Assembly: GCF_019578655.1 (NCBI RefSeq)
Contig: NC_063258.1
Coordinates: 10,606,802 to 10,670,801, forward strand
From: Ricinus communis
Lineage: Eukaryota; Streptophyta; Magnoliopsida; Malpighiales; Euphorbiaceae
Reading direction: 5' to 3'
Length of the DNA stretch: 64,000 nucleotides
A program made the position numbers and the translations under genes. Shown here one piece after another: positions 41,644 through 51,984 of this stretch (the first letter of the stretch is position 1; each line of letters starts with the position of its first letter). The notes below the pieces were generated by a model that had not been told where the DNA came from, did no database searches, and saw nothing but the letters and a program-made list of their open reading frames with translations.

Positions 41644-44014
41644 TCTATGTAATCCCCAATGCCACCAGTCAAGCTTGTCAATTGCGCTTGCCAATCCTTG
41701 TGTAATCAGGAGTCCTTGTCCTTAGAGGAGCAAAGAATGATGGAGATCCCAATGGTTCATCTCATGAATAAGAATATCGAGGCATGCCTCGATTCTCGCC
41801 CTTCCCTCTTTCCTCTAAAAGATTCGCCTATGATCATTTGGAGAATTGTATGAATACTTAATCAACTAATATTCTTTTTATTGCATTTGTGCATGCATTG
41901 GATCGGTGCCTATGATTTTTGCTTCCATACGCTTTAACTCAACACTCCTATTTATGCTCGCCAAGTAAAACCAAACCATCATATTAGATAGAAATTAGAA
42001 AGAGAGATACAAAAGAAACAAACAAAATGAGAACACAGGTAGGCTTTCGGATTCGATATGGAAAGAAATCACAAATTCTTTATTCTCTTCCATATGGCTC
42101 AGCCTAAGGATCAAATCAAATTGATTTAAACATAATGGTAGACAGAGAACATAGAAGAAAGGAAGGATGTGAGTGATAAGACTAAGTTCACTAGTGCAGG
42201 TCTTCATAAGTTTGCGAATTTCTTGCAAGATCCGATAACTTGATTTCCCGCAAAGTAGAAAACTAAAATATTAAATACGCTCACTAGCCTCAAATATTCG
42301 GTTGCATGCAGTTTTTATAGTGCGAAGTCCTTAATTCTAAATGAAAAAGAAACTAGAAGCTACATATGAATAAATAAATATAGAAATATGAATAAACTAA
42401 AGTCAAATCAAGAACCGGAGAGGAGTTGACTGGTCAACATCTCTCATTGTCCTAATTTTTATGATCCAGCTTAACAAAAATAAAGGAAAATCTGCGAGGG
42501 CCTACCTAATAACACGCCAACATAAATTACTTTTTTATCTACATTGCAAATATCAAAAATCTCGCATTCCACTAGTATTACACCTGGATTAATCGAAACC
42601 CACATGATTTCTCATTAACGCGCTTGGATTTACGTCTCATCTTACTTGATCATCAAGTTAACCCCCAATGGCATTCTGTCAAACTTGTCAATTGTGTTTT
42701 CATGATTCCTTATGTCAATCCTCATGTCATCAAGAGTCCATATAACTAGAGGAACAAGGAACGATGGAGATCCCAATTGAGCAAATCTTGAATTGCAATA
42801 TTTAGGCGTGCCTCCATTCTCGGTGTTCCTTCTTTCCTCCAAAAGATTCATCCACGATCATTTGAAGAATGATATCAATATTCAATTAACTAATTTTTCT
42901 TCTTCGCATTTGTCCAAGCATTAGATTGGTGTCTATGATTGTCACTTCCACATGCTTTAACTCAACACTCCTATTTATGCTCGCCAAATAAAACCAAACC
43001 TTCATACAAGACATTGATTAGAAAGAGACGAACAAAAGAAACAAAGAAATAAGAACAAAGGTAGTATTTTAGATTCCATAAGAAATAAGATCGCAAGTTC
43101 TTTATTGTCTTCCATGGCTAAGCGTAAGGATTGAATTGATTTAAACACAAAGGTAGACAAAGAGCACAAAAGAATGAAAGGACATGAGCAATAAGTCTAG
43201 GTTCGCTAGTGCAAGTTTTCATAAGTCTGCAAAGTTCTTGAAAGAACCCGTTACTTAATTGTCTGCAATGTAGAAAACTGAAATAATATGCTCACTGGCC
43301 TGAAAATTTCGGTTGCATGTGGTTTTTATAATGTGAATGCCCTCATTCTATAAGAAGAAGAAAGTAGAAGCTAAATATGAGTAAATAATTAAAAAAAGAT
43401 GAAATAAACTATATTCAAATTAAGATCCAAAGAGGAATTGATAGGTCAACAAATCTCGCAGTCCCAAATTTTATGAGGCAATTTAATGAAAACAAGGAGA
43501 AATCTGCGTTCGGCAACCTAATAATGCTCCGACTCAAAATACTTCATTATATATATCCAAAACATCAAAACACTTGCATTCCTACTTATATTACCCTTGG
43601 ATTTATGGAAAACAACATGATTTCTTCCTTACTTGTATGGATTTACGTCTCGTCCTGCTTGACCATCAAGCTAATCCCTAATGCCACCAGTCGAGCTTTT
43701 TAATTGCATTCCCATGATTCCTTATGCTAATCCTTGTGTCATTAAGAGTCCTCATGCCTAAAGGAACAAGGAATGATGGAGATTCCAACGGGGCAAATCC
43801 TGAATCATAATATTTGGGCATGCCTCGATTCTCGGCATTCCTCTTTCTTCCAAAAGATTCGTCTGTGGTCACTTGAAAAATGATATCAATATTTTATCAA
43901 CTAAATTTCTCTCATCACATTTGTCCAAGCATTCGGTTGGTGCTTATGATTGTCCCTTCCATGCGCTTTAACTCAACACTCTTATTTATGCTCGCCAAAT
44001 AAAACCAAACCATT
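41644..44014 (+). repeat. R1 tandem array, about 2.3 units at 1.01-kb period
   Basis: The best evidence that R1 is tandem. The GCTTCCATACGCTTTAACTC landmark occurs at 41931, 42944 and 43955, spacings of 1013 and 1011 bp, with other boxes in the same order between them. Units differ at many positions, so the array is old. It is cut at about 44,014 by a gypsy RT fragment (TATAGTGATTTTGTTGGCGG). Frames here on either strand have no domain. Confidence 0.85.
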
Positions 44015-44772
44015 ATACTTTATAGTGATTTTGTTGGCGGCACGACAATCAATGCACATCCTCCATGTTTCGTCCTTTTTAGGCAAAAGTGAAACTAGAA
44101 TTGCACACGAGCTCATACTTTCCTTGGTCAATCCTTTAGTCACCTTCTTCAACTTGCCTTTGAAGCTCCTTAGTCTCCTCGAGGTTGCTCCTATAGGCAG
44201 GCCGATTAGGAATAGATGATCCAGGAATGAAATCAATTTGATGCTCTATTCCTTAATTGGCAGCAATCCATGTGGCGTCTCTTCAGAAAATAAATCATCA
44301 AATTCCTGCAATAAAGAAACAAATCACTAGGCAAAGAAGAGTTAAGCTCGTTAGCATTAAAGTAGGACTCTTTACATAAGTACAAATATGGTCTGATTGG
44401 CCAAGAAGGCTATTTTCACCTCACTCTCTCTTGCATAGAAGCTCTCTTTCCTTTCCTTTTTCTCATTTTTCATACCCTCACCTTTTTCTTTTTCTCTCAT
44501 GCGCATACTTTCTTTATTTTTTTCTTTTTGTTCACTCATGCTCCTATTCTCTTTCTTTTCTTGCACACTATCACTCATGTGTTTTGTATTACTCTCCTTT
44601 TTCATGCACATTTGGTCTTTATACCCCTCTTTGGGTGTCAAAGCAACAAGTGTAATAGATTTGGCATTCATTACAAAAGAGTATTTATTAGTAAACCATC
44701 ATGAATGACTGGTCTATCAAATTGTCATGGGCAGCCTAAAAGAATATGTCTAGTGATATGCTATTTATATAG
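44015..44772 (-). pseudogene. CRM-like gypsy fragment: protease end, linker and RT start
   Basis: Minus strand: protease-end sequence (GRPWQFD-like, VMNAKSITLVALTPKEGYKDQM at 44,590-44,680), a Lys/Glu/Ser-rich linker (EKKENRSMSEQKEKNKESMRMREKEKGEG), HGLPPI-GIEHQIDFI-like linker (44,220-44,290), SSCAILVSLLPKKDETWRMCIDCRAANKITIKY (44,015-44,110), cut by R1. On the right it ends at TATAG (44768-44772), where an Athila-type LTR starts. Its 44446-44760 part is duplicated at 50587-50904. Confidence 0.8.
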
Positions 44773-46153
44773 TGATGGGCTACTGATGCAACCTACACCT
44801 AAAGCAGTGAACCTATCGATGCGGTCTAGCACTAATAAGTATCAAGGTCGTATCCTTGAAGATCGGGTGAACCTAAAGTTACTACTGTTCGTTATGTTAT
44901 CTAGTCTGAAATAAGGTGTGAGAAGTCTAAATTAATTAACTAATGCTTATGAATGCAAATAAAGAAACAGCAACTGACAATCGAAAGACAACCGTAACAA
45001 AGAAGCAAACCCAAAGGGGACCTAAGTGATGGAATTCTAAGGTTGATTTTATAAATTACCAATCTTGCTACCCGTGCCTAAATCCTGAATCGAACTCGAC
45101 TCCTCTCTCGAGCTTATCAAGTTCCTAAACCTGCACTAACCTAATGGAATCTCTTCCTATCAGATTATTACAAATTAGCGTTAAGCGTGATTTAGAACTA
45201 TTAAAAGTTGTAAATTCTTAATTCGGCGAGTAAATTAACCTTATCTCTAAGTGTTAACTACTAGTTCTTACCGTTCAATTTCCAGTTGTAACAAGCATTT
45301 CTCAATGTTAAGAAACAACCCAAAAGACAATTAATTCAATGTCTTAAATTAACTTAATCAAACTTTATTACTAAACAGCAAGAAGATTACAAGAATGGCA
45401 AATAAAAATCTTATAATTAAACACAATCCATCAACAAAGATGAACCCCGATGTGTTCGGCAGCCCTAGTTACTCATAATGAAAGAAACAAATATAAAAGG
45501 AAATAAAAAACAGAAAAGGAAATGGAACATGTAACCCCTCTTCTCTCGAATGGGAGTGGAAATGTCGCAAGCACCGATTCTGAAACCAACCTCAAGTATG
45601 GATCTCGGATGTCTCAGTCAATCGTCTAGAAACTTTAATGTTTGCTTGAATCCCCCAAATCAATCCTTTGAACTGACGTTGGTCTCCCAAAATGTCAAGA
45701 ACAAAGGTGCAGAAGTGAGGGGTCGCGCGCGTAGAGAAGTCCAGAAATTAGAAGCGGAACCCTATCTCATTTTACATGCGCCTACTTATAGGCAGAAGTG
45801 CCCTAGCCTATGCCATGGCCCGTGCCACAGCCCGTGCAAATATGCACGGCCCACGCCACAGCCTGTGCAACGGACAAGGGAGGTCGTACAACGTGCCATG
45901 CATATTAATTGCCCATGCAAAGGCCTTGAATTGCGCGCTGATCAAGGAATCGACTCCGACAAACATCTAATATGCGTAAATCATCCATATAGCTTGGTTT
46001 CTGCCCGGAAATCAATCAATTTCCAATCAAGGAGTCCAAAAACCTGGAAGACGTAGAAACATACCGAAGTGCGATCAAACAGGAATAAATATGACTGAAA
46101 TACATGAATAAACGACTGATAAACAGTCAATAAATATGCATAGATTCATCTAC
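44773..46153 (-). mobile_element. Athila-type LTR A
   Basis: The minus-strand LTR ends GCCCATCA at 44773, abutting gypsy sequence with no primer site, so this is a solo LTR or an element's outer edge. Conserved R/U5 boxes: TGATACTTATTAGTGCTAG and GATAGGTTCACTGC complements (44,812-44,850). The U3 part has a CG-rich block of CCGTGC motifs (45,805-45,910), including CCGTGCA-AATA-TGCACGG (45832-45849), and a TATA-like minus CTATAAGTAGG (about 45,787). A 168-codon + frame (45550-46056) crosses U3 and has no recognisable domain; I do not call it a gene. The right edge at 46,153 is approximate. Confidence 0.65.
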
Positions 46154-47674
46154 ATCCTGTAGCTACAATCTAAGGCAGTGAACCTATCAATGTAGTTTAG
46201 CACTAATGGCGAGTATCAAGGTTGTATTCTCGAAAAAGTGAAAACCGAGAGTTATTACTTTGTACTTTATTATCGAACCTAAAATATATGATGGATGAAT
46301 TCTAAATTTACTAATAACTACAAGCTAAATTCTAAGTGAGATGCAAGAATGAATGGATAAATGAAACAACCAAGACAACAAAGCAAACCCAAAGGGAACC
46401 TAAACTAGTTGGCAATCAAACAAAAGATAACAGATTGATGAGTCCAATTATGCTACTCGTGGATGAATGGTTAATAGAGATCTTTTCTCGTTGTTCCTAG
46501 AGACTCTGTTTGTGTGAAGTACATCACCAGGTACAAGATCGAAAGATATAGAGCAATGTCATGCCCAAAAAGGAATTTGGGTTCTCTCTCGAGATAACCG
46601 AATTCCTAAACTCAAGAACCTAAAGTTGGAATCTCTTCCTAACGATTGATCCTTAAGCATTAAGCTTTAATCCGCCTCTATTAAGCTTTGTTAATTCTTA
46701 ATCTGGATGGTTAATTATCCTTATTTCTAAGTGATGATTAACCAGTTCTTGCTATTCAAATTTCCAACTGCCAAATGAACTTCTCAATCACATAAAGCAA
46801 TCTAAACACCACAATTCATAACGTCTCATGAATAATGCATTATCTTATTAATACTGAAAGCAAGAAGGATACAAAACTAAACTCAAACAATCCAACAATT
46901 TAATATAAACCAACATAGTAAAGAAAATCCAATGGATTTAATCGATCTAGCTACACATGTTCATGTTTAAAACAACTAGGAAATCAATTACAATGAAAGA
47001 ATAGGAAAAATGAAACATATACACCCTTTTCTCTCGAATTGGATGAACAGCTCCAAATCTGAATCTGCACTATGATTGATCTCCCCAATTGCCTCTCCAT
47101 TTGCTCCACTACTGTTTTGCACTCGCAACCTTGCGATTCCGGGATTCTCCCTCTCTACAACTCTCTCTCGAACTCAGTACTCTACAAAAATTGAACCAGC
47201 TGCCAAATCTCTCTTGCCTCCTCTGTAGCACAAAAAATCTTTTTCCTTATACAATTGTCCCAGCACGGCTGGAGTCTAGGCCGTGCTGAACCCTCGGATC
47301 TCACAAATTAGGTCTTCTTCCTAGCCGTGCCCTCGCCGGTGCAGAGCTACCATAAGCCGTGCTAGATGTCGTGATAGCCTCAGAAACCGTGCCAAAACGC
47401 CACATTTGAGGATCAAAGACTAATGGTTGAACATGGCCTTGACCTAGGCCGTGCTTAATGTTTGAAATGCGAGCCCTTGTCTAATTTTTTATGAATTCCC
47501 GTCCGTTTTCGCATGTATTGATCTAAAATTGCTCAAATAGTGATGATGGACCTATAAATTCTCCTGAAATGCAAAAAAACACCAAACACGGGTGATCTTG
47601 GAATAAAAGCACAATAATTGCTAAGAAAATACACAATAATATGCAAGCAAATATGTGTAAAACTATGCACATCA
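46154..47674 (-). mobile_element. Athila-type LTR B (3' LTR)
   Basis: Minus strand starts TGATGTGCATAGTTTTACAC at 47674, directly after a polypurine tract, and ends near 46,154 beside LTR A. It shares the GGTTCACTGCC / GATACTCGCCATTAGTGC boxes with LTRs A and C, and is nearly identical to LTR C over about 0.9 kb. CCGTGCT motifs cluster at 47,260-47,460. Its position after a PPT makes it the 3' LTR of the gutted element at 47.7-50.6 kb. Confidence 0.75.
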
Positions 47675-47708
47675 AATCACCCTATACTTAAGCTTTTGCT
47701 TGTCCTCA
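47675..47708 (-). other. Polypurine tract adjoining LTR B
   Basis: Minus strand GAGGACAAGCAAAAGCTTAAGTATAGGGTGATT ends at the LTR start. GAGGACAAGCAAAAGC...AAGTGTGGGG is the usual sequence here in Athila/Tat elements; here GTGTGGGG has decayed to GTATAGGG. Confidence 0.75.
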
Positions 47709-49184
47709 AGCAATTAACAACTCAAATCATAAAACTGCAATCAGCAAGTCCTTACAGTTTATGCCCCTAGTCCACAACAGTTAGTATTCAACACATCTCA
47801 AAGGAAAATTAATCATAAATCAAATTGCAAATCATTAACAGAGAATGAAAATAATATTAATGCATGAATAACTTAAATAACAACTCAATACAAACATCAC
47901 AAACCAATGCCTCACAGGGATCACTCTAGTCACTCAAAGTGTATATAAGGTGAAAAGAAATCCCTCAAAGCAAATGCACAAAACCCGCTCACCATAAGCT
48001 TGCTCATAAATCATATCTCTGCTACTGTGGATAAGTAAATACCAAAATCAAAGGGTCTTTACCAAGGTTGTAATGGGGCTAAGGTGAAGGTATGGAGATT
48101 TGGGAAAGAAGTGTGAAAATGCTGGAATTCGTGCAATAAACAACTATATGCTCAAAGGATTAAATGCCTAAAAATAGAAAAAGAATTATTCACTAAAATC
48201 CTCACTTCATAGAATAATGCTCGAAAATGCTCTAAATCTAATAAAGAGATAAATAATAAAAGAATTTGATTTATTTTCTTCTTCTTCTTTTTTCATTTTC
48301 TTTTTGAATAATAAACTAGCAGCTTATAGAGAACCGTTGCATACAGCTTGAATAACGTAAAGAATAAAAATACAGTTTGGACCGAAAGGAGCATCTAAAA
48401 TATCAAAAAGACTTAGTGAATTTACCAACATAGCAACTGGCATTTTAATCCCACATAAGGGTGAGCAAATCAAAAAAAATTTCCAACATAAGGGTAAAAG
48501 AAAGACAAATGTAAAGATTGGTATAATTGAAGTGTATAGGTGTAAATTATGAATAAAAGGTTAAGGATCAAAACTGGCTAACTAATGGAAATATAAAGGG
48601 TAGGCTTTTAGCCTAATGTGGTGAATCCTAAATCGCCCAAATCATCTCATGGTATTCACAAGTTCATGTAACTTCAACAAGCGTTACAAAGCAAGTTCTA
48701 GAAGCAAAGTCAAGTACAATGCACACTAAAACAAGAAATATAAAGAGCATATGTATAATGAATGCTTAACTGGCTCAAAATCTCGTTTTGAGGTGTGGTA
48801 TTATGTGCAATTGGTTCGCAACATCATTAATTGAATCATTACTTAAGAAACACATGCATATGACATTATCAATGTTCTAAGAAAAAATTTGACAATTCAA
48901 AAAACAATTAAATAACACCGGTTTAACCCGGCAGGGCTGATGTGTAAAACACCATCAATTGTTTTCCAAGGACAATGCTGATGTGTAAAACACCATCAAT
49001 TGTTTTCCTAACTACAATTCTATAAATTAAATCATCAATCAGCTAAAAAATAATGTACTTAAGTGCATAAAGACTCAGTGTCCTGACATCCTAACAATAC
49101 ACAACACCTAGTGATAGCAATTTCAGATATATCTAAAAACTATAGGAGAGAGAAAGATCATAAGGTTTATCCACAACCACCCCA
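47709..49184 (-). other. Long 3' non-coding region of Athila-type element
   Basis: About 1.5 kb without coding sequence. It is collinear with 61,700-62,697 on the other strand: minus-strand GCCGGGTTAAACCGGTGTTA (48,915-48,935), CCATTAGTTAGCCAGTTTTG (about 48,570), AAAGACCCTTTGATTTTGG (about 48,050) all have counterparts there. The conservation of a non-coding block in two separate elements suggests a family feature. It includes a 41-bp tandem duplication at 48937-49008. Confidence 0.65.
48937..49008. repeat. 41-bp tandem duplication
   Basis: CTGATGTGTAAAACACCATC...TTGTTTTCC occurs at 48937 and 48978, period 41 bp, differing only in the spacer. The inner GTGTAAAACACC is a small dyad. Confidence 0.8.
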
Positions 49185-49221
49185 CACTTGAAGAACACAT
49201 TGTCCTCAGTGTAAAACAATA
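49185..49221 (-). other. Upstream polypurine-tract-like motif
   Basis: Minus strand ACACTGAGGACAATGTGTTC followed by TTCAAGTGTGGGGTGGTTG. It keeps the GTGTGGGG core better than the tract next to LTR B, but is 1.5 kb from any LTR. The plus-strand element has its counterpart at 61685-61702. Confidence 0.65.
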
Positions 49222-50586
49222 TGGATACCCTGTATGGGATGTTCAACTAAGGAAAACAAAGACAATACAATCCAAGTGCATGACATGTATGAAAAATAAA
49301 GTAAATAAACGCAGAAAATAAAAATATCTAGGGTACTGCCCTGATCATCCGCCGAGGCTGGTGTAGTGGAAATTCAGTGCGTCCTCGGTAGAAGCTGAAA
49401 ATAATAAAATAAAGAAATAATCAAAATTGAAAATAAAAGCGCTTCTTTTTTATGTGATGAGTCTTCTTAGCTGGACTTATGGTGAAAAGCAAACGGGTGT
49501 GATCGAGGACCATCCATCCTTCTTCTAAGCAAATGGCTTTAAGTATCCGCTTAGAGGGATAATTGTCAATTTCCTCCTCTCGACTGTCAAGCAAGCTGCC
49601 AATATGATAGGTAAAACTCGATCCTCATATAGTTGCACGTAGTCATGATGCTCCAGGGGCTCTTCCAATTTGAAAGCTGAAGTTTCACCAATTGGAAGGA
49701 TCAACGGTTGGGCAATTTCTTCAGGAATGTTAATGGTTTTCTCCAGTCCTTGTCTTGGTTCACTTACTAGAAGAAACTCGAGTTCTCCAAGACTTCTTCA
49801 TTGGATAACTCGTGCTCATCTTCCATCATCGAAGGGACTTGTGGAAAATCCACCAAAAATTCCTATAACTGCAACTCAGCATCATCAACTGTACGTTCCT
49901 ATTAGTAGTCTTTCAAAGGAATCATGTTTGCCTCTTCCTTTTCTGGTTCTATCTCCATATTCAACGAGTTGTCCTGCATATAAGCATCATCGTCAAACAT
50001 AGTAGATAAACCAGAAAATTTCTCACCTAAAGGCAAAGTGACGACGCTCATATGTTCCTCGGATTCAGTAGTGTTTGATGGAGTTCCCAATTGTTCTATA
50101 GTAACTTGAAGATCAAGCCTACTTGATGTTCTATGTTCTCAATCAAGGCTTGTTGACTTTCAAGTGCACTCTCTCTACTTGTTGGAGTCTATCCTCAAGA
50201 CTTGTAAAGAACCTTGTCATTAGCTCCTCTGAAACTAACTCTTCATCTTTAGTTGAAGGTGTAAGAGTAGTCTGCTAATATAGTTGCTGAAATCCTAGTG
50301 GTTCTTGGCCATCTAAGCTCCATCCAAAGGGTGAATGAGTGCTCCATTTTTTATTATAGGTGGTTTCATACGAGTTATTTAGCGAACTTCCCATATAATT
50401 CACCTGTTCACAGTTATAAGAACAATTAGCAAAATCACTATACAATGGACAATCATTACTTAAATGTAAACCACAACAAATTTCACAAAAAACTTGAGAT
50501 GAAAGGATAGGAGTGGAAAGTTGATCGGTCGCCCTACAAAATGATTCCACTTGAGCTTCTAAGGCTGCACGGGTATTCCAATTTTT
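49222..50586 (-). pseudogene. Gag/pol remnant of Athila-type element with large internal deletion
   Basis: Minus strand: gag zinc knuckle CEICCGLHLSNDCP (CX2CX3HX4C, about 50,450-50,490) with YNKKWSTHSPFGWSLDGQEP (50,275-50,400), matching the YNPxWRNHPxFSW region of the other Athila gags. Then short frames including an acidic 62-residue piece (49902-50090) and a LPIILAACLTVERRKL segment (about 49,600) that resembles the pre-RT linker. No RT, RNase H or integrase motif is seen before the polypurine motif at 49.2 kb, so the element is non-autonomous or gutted. Confidence 0.6.
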
Positions 50587-50904
50587 AGCACTCTCTTTTT
50601 CTCAATTTTCATACCCTCACCTTTTTCTTATTCTTTCATGCGCATACTTTCTTTATTTTTTCTTTTTGTCCACTCATGCTCTCGTTTGCTTTCTTTTCTT
50701 ACACACCATCACTCATGTGTTTTGTATTGCTCTCCTTTTTCATACGCATTTGGTCTTCATACACCTCTTTGGGTGTCAAAGGAACAAGTGTAATAGATTT
50801 GGCATTCATTACAAAAGAGTATTTATTAGTAAAACCATCATGAATGACTCGTCTATCAAATTGTCATGGGCGGCCTAAAAGAATATGTCTAGTGATATGC
50901 TATT
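50587..50904 (-). pseudogene. Duplicated gypsy fragment (copy of 44446-44760)
   Basis: Same protease-end/linker coding as 44446-44760 with few differences (by eye over 95% identical), including the ACAAGTGTAATAGATTTGGC and TATGTCTAGTGATATGCTAT landmarks. As at 44.77 kb it is followed on the right by an Athila-type LTR, but here it lies between the LTR and a gag fragment, where a primer site would be expected. Confidence 0.8.
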
Positions 50905-51769
50905 TATGTAACTATAATCTAAGGCAGTGAACCTATCGACACAGTCTAGCACTAATGGCGAGTATCAAGGTCGTATTCTCAAAAAAGTGAAAACCTAGAG
51001 TTACTACTTCGTTCTTTGTTATCTAACCTAAAATATATGATGGATGAATTCTAAATTTACTAATAACTACAAGCTGAGTTCTAAGTGAGATGCCGGAATG
51101 AATGGATAAATGAAACAACTAAGACAAGAAAGGAAACCCAAAGGGAACCTAAACTAGTTGGCAATCAAATAAAAGATGACAGATTGATGAGTCCAATTAT
51201 GCTACCCGTTGATGAATTCTTAACTGAATTCAGTTTCTCTCTCTCGATAACCGAATTCCTAAACTCAAGAACCCAAAATTGGAATCTCTTCCTAATGATT
51301 GATCCTTAAATTAGCATTAAGCTTTAATCCACCTCTATTAAGCTTTGTTAATTCTTGATCCAGCTAGTTAATTATCCTTATCTCTAAGTGATTATTAAGC
51401 AATTCTTGTTATTCAAATTTCCAACTGCCAAATGAACTTCTCAATCACATAAAGCAATCTAAACACCACAATTCACAACGTCTCATGAATAATGCATTAT
51501 CTTATTAATACTGAAAGCAAGAAGGATATAAAACTAAACTCAAACACTCCAACAATTTAATACTAAGCCAACATAGTAAAGAAATCCCAATGGATTTAAT
51601 CGATCTAGCTACACATGTTCATGTTTAAAACAACTAGGACAATGAAAGAATAACAAAAATGAAACATATACACCATTTTCTCTCGAATTGGATGAACAGC
51701 TCCAAATCTGAATCTGCACTACGATTGATCTCCCAATTGCCTCTCGATTTGCTCCACTACTGTTTTGCA
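50905..51769 (-). mobile_element. Athila-type LTR C, truncated
   Basis: About 0.87 kb closely matching LTR B (for example ATATATGATGGATGAATTC, TGGCAATCAAATAAAAGATG, CATGTTCATGTTTAAAACAA). It lacks about 90 bp of B (46,470-46,590 region) and all of U3 beyond CTACTGTTTTGC. The similarity to B dates this block as one of the youngest in the window. Confidence 0.75.
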
Positions 51770-51984
51770 ATCAAATAGCAAATTTTTATTGTCTTTCTCA
51801 CCATCTTTAATCATCGTGTCTTTAAAATCTTCATTAACTTCAATAGAGCAATTTACCTCTTCCACGTCATCTTGATTAGTATTTAATGTTGGCTTATACT
51901 CAGCTTTATTTTGGAGATGCTTAGCATAACTATGAATCGACTCCTTTAATTCTAAAAAATTATATATAATCAAATTGATATTCT
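51770..51984 (-). pseudogene. Acidic coding remnant of unknown origin
   Basis: A minus-strand frame (51719-51997, 92 codons, entering LTR C) reads ELKESIHSYAKHLQNK then an Asp/Glu-rich stretch and DCKTVVEQIERQ. Charged, helix-like, with no domain I recognise. By position between LTRs it may come from an Athila-type gag or pre-protease linker, but it could equally be unrelated. It ends where the next LTR begins. Confidence 0.3.

Noticed and set aside
45550..46056. 168-codon plus-strand open frame, Cys/His/Pro-containing
   Set aside because: It lies wholly within LTR A in antisense to the element, across the CG-rich U3 block that keeps it open. No domain, no codon pattern, and no counterpart in LTRs B or C.
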